From JALOLG01 sp963776935 (GTDB lineage Bacteria > Actinomycetota > Acidimicrobiia > Acidimicrobiales > Ilumatobacteraceae), in NCBI GenBank assembly GCA_963776935.1, contig CAVZOP010000012.1, forward strand, positions 62,001-126,000: a stretch of DNA of 64,000 nt. The letters run 5' to 3'. A program made the translations under genes and the position numbers. Every line of letters begins with the position of its first letter. Within the stretch, counting starts at the first letter, position 1. The notes below the pieces were generated by a model that worked only from the letters and a program-made list of their open reading frames with translations, was not told the origin of the DNA and ran no database searches. Shown one piece after another: positions 59,813-64,000 of this stretch.

Positions 59813-60477
59813 GCCATCGGATCGAACGGTGGCTCGACCACCGCCGCCGATTCGGCGGCGACCGGTCGGCCGAGCGTCCACAACACGGTGGCGCACAACG
59901 CCGCCCCGGTGATCGAACCGGCCAACGACAGCGTCAGGTCACCCATCGTGTCGCGGTACGCCCCTTCGAGCTCGTCGGGGTTGGTGCGGATGAACGCGAC
60001 GTACTCCATCAACTCCCACACGATGTGGGTGACGGCCCCGAAGCCGGCGGTCAGCCCGAACACCGTCCAGCGTGCCAGGCCGTCGACGTACCGCAGCGCC
60101 AACCCGAAGCCGACCACCCACGGCACCCATGTGACGAAGTGCATCACGTCGTCCCACCACACCACCGTGTCGTAGAGGTTGGCGGTGTTGCCGGCGGTGT
60201 CGATCAAGAACGGTGCGATGACGCACAGGTCGATGATGTGGGGATAGCGCCAGCGCCGTCGCCGATCACCGAGCGCCCACCACACGAGCGGCACCAGCAG
60301 GGCCGAGAGCGGGTACAGCAGGATCCGCCAACCCGTCCCCTTGCCCTGGTACTGCTCGAGGTCGGGGAACAATGCGGCGTGAGCGAGGAGGGCGAACAGC
60401 GCGACCTTGGCGCCGATGTTGACGCGCTGGAGCAACTTCGACGTCGCCGGTGTGGCGCCGGCGCCGTCCGATGTCAC
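59800..60477 (-). CDS. DUF2238-like multi-span membrane protein
   Basis: 225 residues with about six hydrophobic helices. Conserved pattern YDTVVWWDDVMHFVTWVPWVVGF followed by HIVWELMEYVAF resembles DUF2238 membrane proteins. Function unknown. The GTG at 60477 overlaps the TGA of the DUF2207 gene (GTGA), so the pair is co-translated; GTG 60480 is an alternative. Longer readings in this frame cross into DUF2207 and look non-coding. Confidence 0.72.
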   Translation of the reverse strand: MTSDGAGATPATSKLLQRVNIGAKVALFALLAHAALFPDLEQYQGKGTGWRILLYPLSALLVPLVWWALGDRRRRWRYPHIIDLCVIAPFLIDTAGNTANLYDTVVWWDDVMHFVTWVPWVVGFGLALRYVDGLARWTVFGLTAGFGAVTHIVWELMEYVAFIRTNPDELEGAYRDTMGDLTLSLAGSITGAALCATVLWTLGRPVAAESAAVVEPPFDPMAQTR

Positions 60478-62261
60478 CACGACCCGGAGCTTCCGCCACC
60501 GCCACCGCCACCCACGCTGCCGCCCGAGAACGATCCGCCGCCGGAGCCCGAACCCGAGCTCGACGGTGCGGTGTAGCTGCTCGAGATCGACGAACCCATC
60601 GAGTAGATCAGCATCGGATGCGACAGTGCCGCCGCCTCGGCGGGCGGCACGTGGCTCTTGTTGAGCGCCTTGCTCCACGCACCCGCCGCACCGAGCGCCA
60701 CCGCCCACGCGCTGTACTCGCGCAGCAGCCCCTGCTTCCACGCCCAGTCGACGTGCTGGCCCTCGCTCGCTTCGAGGAAGCGGCGGAACGACTCGGTCCG
60801 CAGCGCCAGGGCCGAACCGGTCGCGCTGCGGACACGAAGGAGCTCGCGGTACAAGAAGTAGGCGAAGATCGCCGGTACGACGATCCCGAACGCGAGCGCG
60901 AGGCCGAAGCTGTCGAACAGGCCCAGCGAGGCGGTGATGAACGATCCGGCACCGACGAAGATCAGGGCGAGGATCGCCACCAGCATCCCGACCGCTCTGG
61001 CGTTCCCGAGCCCGGCCGTGGCGCCGGGCGGAAGGCGTCGCCACCAGCCCGACGACACGATCGACGTCGCCAGTTCCTTGCGAACGTCGGACCACGCGGT
61101 TGCGAAGTCCTTGTCGTACGTGCCGAGCTCGATGCGGTCGCGGTCGTCGAGGATCTTGTCGATGTGGCTCGCTTCCGTCGGGTCGAGCTCGCCTCGCTTC
61201 GGACCCGCGGCCAGCACGAGGTCGTGACCCTCTTTGTCGAGCGTGATGCCCTCACGCGCGGCGAGTCCCGAGAACCACGCCCCGACGGTGTCGTTGTCGA
61301 TCCGCTCCGTCAGCAGCACCGCGCCCTGCCACGGCGCGATCCCCTTCGGTGGGACGAACTCGATCGTGGCCAGCTCGTCCATCTCGTCGTCGGCCACCAG
61401 TCGCACGCCGACCGCCGTGTCGTCGTCGCCGGCGGACGGTCCCGGGAGCGTGCCGTACGCGGCGTCGGCGGCACCTCCGGCGAACACCTCGTTGCGGCCC
61501 CGGCGGCGGGCGATCGCGTACACCAGGCCGGCGCTGATGAGGCCGAGCGGGATCATCAGCAGGGCGAGGATGGCGCGGTGATCGGCGCGGCGCTCGGGGA
61601 CATCGGGGATCGGCGGCTCGTCGACGGTCGTGAGGCCGACGATCGTGCCGCCGATGGTGATGCCCTCACCCGCCCCGAGCGGGCTGATGACGGCGCGGTA
61701 GACGTTGCCGTCGCGTTCGAGCTCGCAACCGCCGCTGGCGTCCTCGCCCCCGACGTTGCACAGCGGATCGTCGAGCTCGAAGCCGGTGACGACGATCTCG
61801 AAGCGCTCCGTCTCGATCGTCTCGTCGTTGCCGATGATGTCGAGCGCCAGCTCACCAGTCGACAGGTGAGCCTCGGGCAGGGTGTACGACAGCACGTAAC
61901 GGTGCTGGCCGCTCAGCGTCCGGTCCGGGTCGCCGACACGGATCTCGGTCTCGCCCCCGCTGTCGTCGATGAAGACGTCGGCGGGCGCGTCGGGCGAGCT
62001 GGCGGTCACGTCCGTCGGTACGCCGAAGTCGTGGGGGATGGTGCGTCGGTAACCGTGGCGGTTGGCTCGCCCGAAGTCCTGGTCGACGACCTCGCGGATG
62101 CGAACGCCGTCCTCGCCCACCGGCTGCACGGTGACCTGCTTGGCCTCGAAGCGCTCCGAGCCATCGCCGGCCCCGATGATGCCGAACCAGGCGAGCGCCG
62201 CGCACGCCAGGACGACGAGGACGACGAGTACGTGGCGCCAGCGCGAGCTGCGTCCGAGCAT
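60474..62261 (-). CDS. DUF2207 membrane protein with Gly/Ser-rich C-terminal tail
   Basis: 595 residues: a signal sequence or first helix (about 10-30), an extracellular beta domain whose start EVVDQDFGRANRHGYRRTIP is the DUF2207 hallmark, a membrane helix near 230, a cytoplasmic region, two more helices (about 400-450), then a tail GSGSGGGSFSGGSVGGGGG. This tail is usual in the family. DUF2207 proteins are widespread, envelope-associated and of unknown role. ATG 62261. Coupled to the DUF2238 gene downstream. Confidence 0.85.
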   Translation of the reverse strand: MLGRSSRWRHVLVVLVVLACAALAWFGIIGAGDGSERFEAKQVTVQPVGEDGVRIREVVDQDFGRANRHGYRRTIPHDFGVPTDVTASSPDAPADVFIDDSGGETEIRVGDPDRTLSGQHRYVLSYTLPEAHLSTGELALDIIGNDETIETERFEIVVTGFELDDPLCNVGGEDASGGCELERDGNVYRAVISPLGAGEGITIGGTIVGLTTVDEPPIPDVPERRADHRAILALLMIPLGLISAGLVYAIARRRGRNEVFAGGAADAAYGTLPGPSAGDDDTAVGVRLVADDEMDELATIEFVPPKGIAPWQGAVLLTERIDNDTVGAWFSGLAAREGITLDKEGHDLVLAAGPKRGELDPTEASHIDKILDDRDRIELGTYDKDFATAWSDVRKELATSIVSSGWWRRLPPGATAGLGNARAVGMLVAILALIFVGAGSFITASLGLFDSFGLALAFGIVVPAIFAYFLYRELLRVRSATGSALALRTESFRRFLEASEGQHVDWAWKQGLLREYSAWAVALGAAGAWSKALNKSHVPPAEAAALSHPMLIYSMGSSISSSYTAPSSSGSGSGGGSFSGGSVGGGGGGGSSGSW

Positions 62262-62295
62262 GACCGTCAGTCTGCGGCGTGGGCGACCGGTCTCC

Positions 62296-63036
62296 TCAGG
62301 ACACGAGCGACGTGCCGCCGTCCACCACGAGCACCTGGCCGGTGGCATAGCGGCTGGTGATCAGGCCGACGACGGCGTCGGTGATGTCCTCGGGCGTCCC
62401 ACTGCGATGGAGCGGGATGGTCGTCTTGATCTGCTCGCGCACCGCGTCCCACCGCTCGCCGACCGTCCACGGCGTGTCGACGAGGCCCGGCGCGACCGCG
62501 TTGACGCGCACCTCGGGGCCGGTGAACTTCGCCATCAGCGTCGTGAGATGGTTGACCGCCGCCTTCGACGTGGCGTACGGGAGCGAGCTGCCACCCTGGC
62601 GGACGCCGGCCAGCGACGTGATGTTGACGATCCAACCGTCGCCGCTCGCCCGCAGGTGCGGCAGGGCGGACTGCGAGACGAGGAACGTGCCGATCACGTT
62701 GACCCGCAGCACCTGCTCCCATTGCTCGGCCGTCGAGCCGGCGAGATCGGCGAGCGGAGTCGGCACGGTCATCGCCGCGTTGTTGACGAGACCGTCGAGC
62801 CGTCCCCATCGCTCGATGGCCGCCCCGACGAGACGGCCGGCCGTCGCCGGATCTCCGATGTCGCCCTGGACGTACACCGCGTCGGGGAGCTCGCCGGCGA
62901 TCCGCTCGCCGGCCTCGTTCGAGCGCACCGAGTTGATCACGACGCCGGCGCCGGCACCGGCGAGCCGCCGCGCCACCGCCTCGCCGATCCCGCTCGCCGA
63001 CCCGGTGACGATCGCCGCCTTGCCCGTCAGGTCCAT
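62296..63036 (-). CDS. Short-chain dehydrogenase/reductase
   Basis: 246 residues, classical SDR. Cofactor motif AIVTGSASGIGEAVARRLAG, VNNAAM, Ser in ITSLAGV and catalytic Tyr-x-x-x-Lys in PYATSKAAVNH, and the C-terminal GQVLVVDGGTSLVS. Reduces or oxidises an unknown alcohol/ketone with NAD(P). Start ATG 63036 is set by GGGGAG 6 nt upstream (63043-63048); 14 residues of the longer reading are upstream of it. Confidence 0.9.
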   Translation of the reverse strand: MDLTGKAAIVTGSASGIGEAVARRLAGAGAGVVINSVRSNEAGERIAGELPDAVYVQGDIGDPATAGRLVGAAIERWGRLDGLVNNAAMTVPTPLADLAGSTAEQWEQVLRVNVIGTFLVSQSALPHLRASGDGWIVNITSLAGVRQGGSSLPYATSKAAVNHLTTLMAKFTGPEVRVNAVAPGLVDTPWTVGERWDAVREQIKTTIPLHRSGTPEDITDAVVGLITSRYATGQVLVVDGGTSLVS

Positions 63037-63201
63037 CGGTATCTCCCCTTCGACTCGCGACTCACGATCGATGGGCACGGTAGTTCGCCCGGTGGTGGGC
63101 GACCGGTGGCGGCGGCAATCCGACCTCGCCGGATCGAGCGTTCAAGTGGGTGATGAGCTGGACCGATAGCAACCGGTCACCCGACGGCAGGAGGTGGGTG
63201 G

Positions 63202-64000
63202 ATGGCGGTTCTGCGCCCTTCACTTGACGAATTGGACGATCTGGCGCAGCCGATGAGCGACGGCGAGCTGCGAGTCGCCCGCGCCCTCGCCCGCCTCGAC
63301 GACGAGTGGACGGTGTACGTGCAACCGCGTCTCGCCCTCGACGTGCCGGACTTCGTCGCCGTGCACCCGCGCCGCGGCGTGTGCGCCATCGAGGTCAAGG
63401 ACTGGTCCTCGGGGACGAGGTACCGCCAGAACGAGCGTGGCGTCGTCGAGTACCGGGGTCGTGACGGCGTCTGGAAGTGCTCGCCCGACACGCCTCGCTA
63501 TCAGGCGTACCGCTACAGCCAGGTGATCTTCGACCAGTTCTTCGCCTTGCCAGAGCACGACACGGCGAGCTCGCCGGCCGTTCGGGCGGCGCTGATCCTC
63601 CCCGGTCACTCGACCGATCACGCTCGAAAATTGCTGGAGCTCGCCCAGGTCACGCCCGAGGAGCACGTCGTCGAGGTGTGGGGCGGTGACGCCCTCGTGA
63701 CCGGCATCGAGCGGGTCGTTCGAGGGATCGGCTGCCCGCCACCGCCGGCGCTGTCGGTCGAGCGGCTGAAGCGCCACCTGTCGGAATCGGAGTTGATCCA
63801 CGAGCCGCGACATCCGGCGAGCGGGGCGGCGCGGATCAGCGGTGGAGCGCGCAACATCGAATCCAACCCGCGAGGCGCGAAGGTCCGGCGCGTCCACGGT
63901 CCGGCCGGATCGGGGAAGTCGTTCGGCCTGGCGGCGCGCGCCGCCCGCCTGGCGAGCGATGGCCAGACGGTCGCGGTGCTCACGTGCAACGTGACGTTGT
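63202..64000 (+). CDS. NERD-domain DNA helicase, N-terminal part (runs off the window)
   Basis: 266 codons, open to the right edge. Start ATG 63202 is fixed by AGGAGG at 63189-63194, 7 nt upstream. Residues 25-120 are a NERD nuclease-related domain: LDVPDFVAVHPRRGVCAIEVKDWSSG gives the D...ExK pattern of PD-(D/E)xK-type folds. Near residue 235 is a Walker A RVHGPAGSGKSFGLAA, as in UvrD/PcrA-like or Dna2-like helicases that follow NERD. DNA repair or defence roles are both known for such architectures; more sequence is needed to decide. Confidence 0.85.
   Translation, partial: MAVLRPSLDELDDLAQPMSDGELRVARALARLDDEWTVYVQPRLALDVPDFVAVHPRRGVCAIEVKDWSSGTRYRQNERGVVEYRGRDGVWKCSPDTPRYQAYRYSQVIFDQFFALPEHDTASSPAVRAALILPGHSTDHARKLLELAQVTPEEHVVEVWGGDALVTGIERVVRGIGCPPPPALSVERLKRHLSESELIHEPRHPASGAARISGGARNIESNPRGAKVRRVHGPAGSGKSFGLAARAARLASDGQTVAVLTCNVTL

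Overview
The window is a high-GC, gene-dense actinobacterial chromosome segment. It carries about 66 protein genes, one tRNA and no rRNA, phage or CRISPR. The best fit is the class Acidimicrobiia (Ilumatobacter-like); this is inference, resting on two WhiB proteins with C-terminal GRPPK tails, a GlnR-type regulator co-directional with class I and class II glutamine synthetases, an F420-type (DDN) nitroreductase, a WXG100 protein, secreted proteins ending in PTRxYDTR-type repeats, and many leaderless-looking genes.

Layout. 1-2.9 kb: start of a HAD gene, a thiamine-binding protein plus HTH regulator pair, a WXG100 protein, a NUDIX hydrolase and an M20 amidohydrolase. 2.9-8.4 kb (minus strand): GH38 mannosidase, DEAD-box helicase fused to a cold-shock domain, and a poly-gamma-glutamate hydrolase-like protein with a collagen-like tail. 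8.4-16.3 kb (plus): oligoribonuclease, quinone oxidoreductase, MBL hydrolase, a WhiB / small protein / terminator / WhiB island, a TlpA-CcdA redox pair, NUDIX and glycosyltransferase. 16.3-18.7 kb: Fe-S cluster locus (mrp divergent from sufR, then an A-type carrier). 18.7-30.2 kb (plus): cell-envelope FAS1-OmpA protein and partner, compact xanthine-dehydrogenase-like fusion, RidA, PLP decarboxylase, 8-oxoguanine-deaminase-like amidohydrolase, GH5-like glycosidase, SGNH lipoprotein and a molybdopterin oxidoreductase. An array of 82-bp tandem repeats follows. 30.5-33.6 kb (minus): glnII-glnA-glnR nitrogen operon. 33.8-40.2 kb: secreted PQQ-type sugar dehydrogenase, nadE, ArsR and NUDIX. 40.2-43.7 kb: dut, then selA and selB for selenocysteine incorporation. 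43.7-47.6 kb: NfeD-like membrane protein, tandem ArsA/Get3-like ATPases and a receiver protein. 47.6-54.5 kb: tRNA-Pro, MazG, asd, methyltransferase, aspartate kinase, small enzymes and a carnitine dehydrogenase/BKACE pair. 54.5-64 kb: metallophosphoesterase, MFS exporter with TetR, msrB, MBL, DUF2207/DUF2238 membrane pair, SDR, and the start of a NERD-helicase gene.

Genes are packed into short operons with 1-4 nt stop/start overlaps (ATGA, GTGA, TTGA). About nineteen first genes of operons have a TAnnnT-like -10 hexamer ending 6-8 nt before the start codon, the arrangement of leaderless mRNAs. Others (WXG100, erpA, glnII, nfeD, the SDR, the NERD gene) have clear Shine-Dalgarno sites.

The most unusual structures are three copies of a 43-nt palindromic element (one read in frame at a domain junction inside a coding sequence), the 82-bp repeat array, a symmetrical operator-like palindrome between the leaderless mrp and sufR promoters, and a cluster of six apparent frameshifts between 39.4 and 52.7 kb, including selA. 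That cluster may reflect assembly errors rather than biology.
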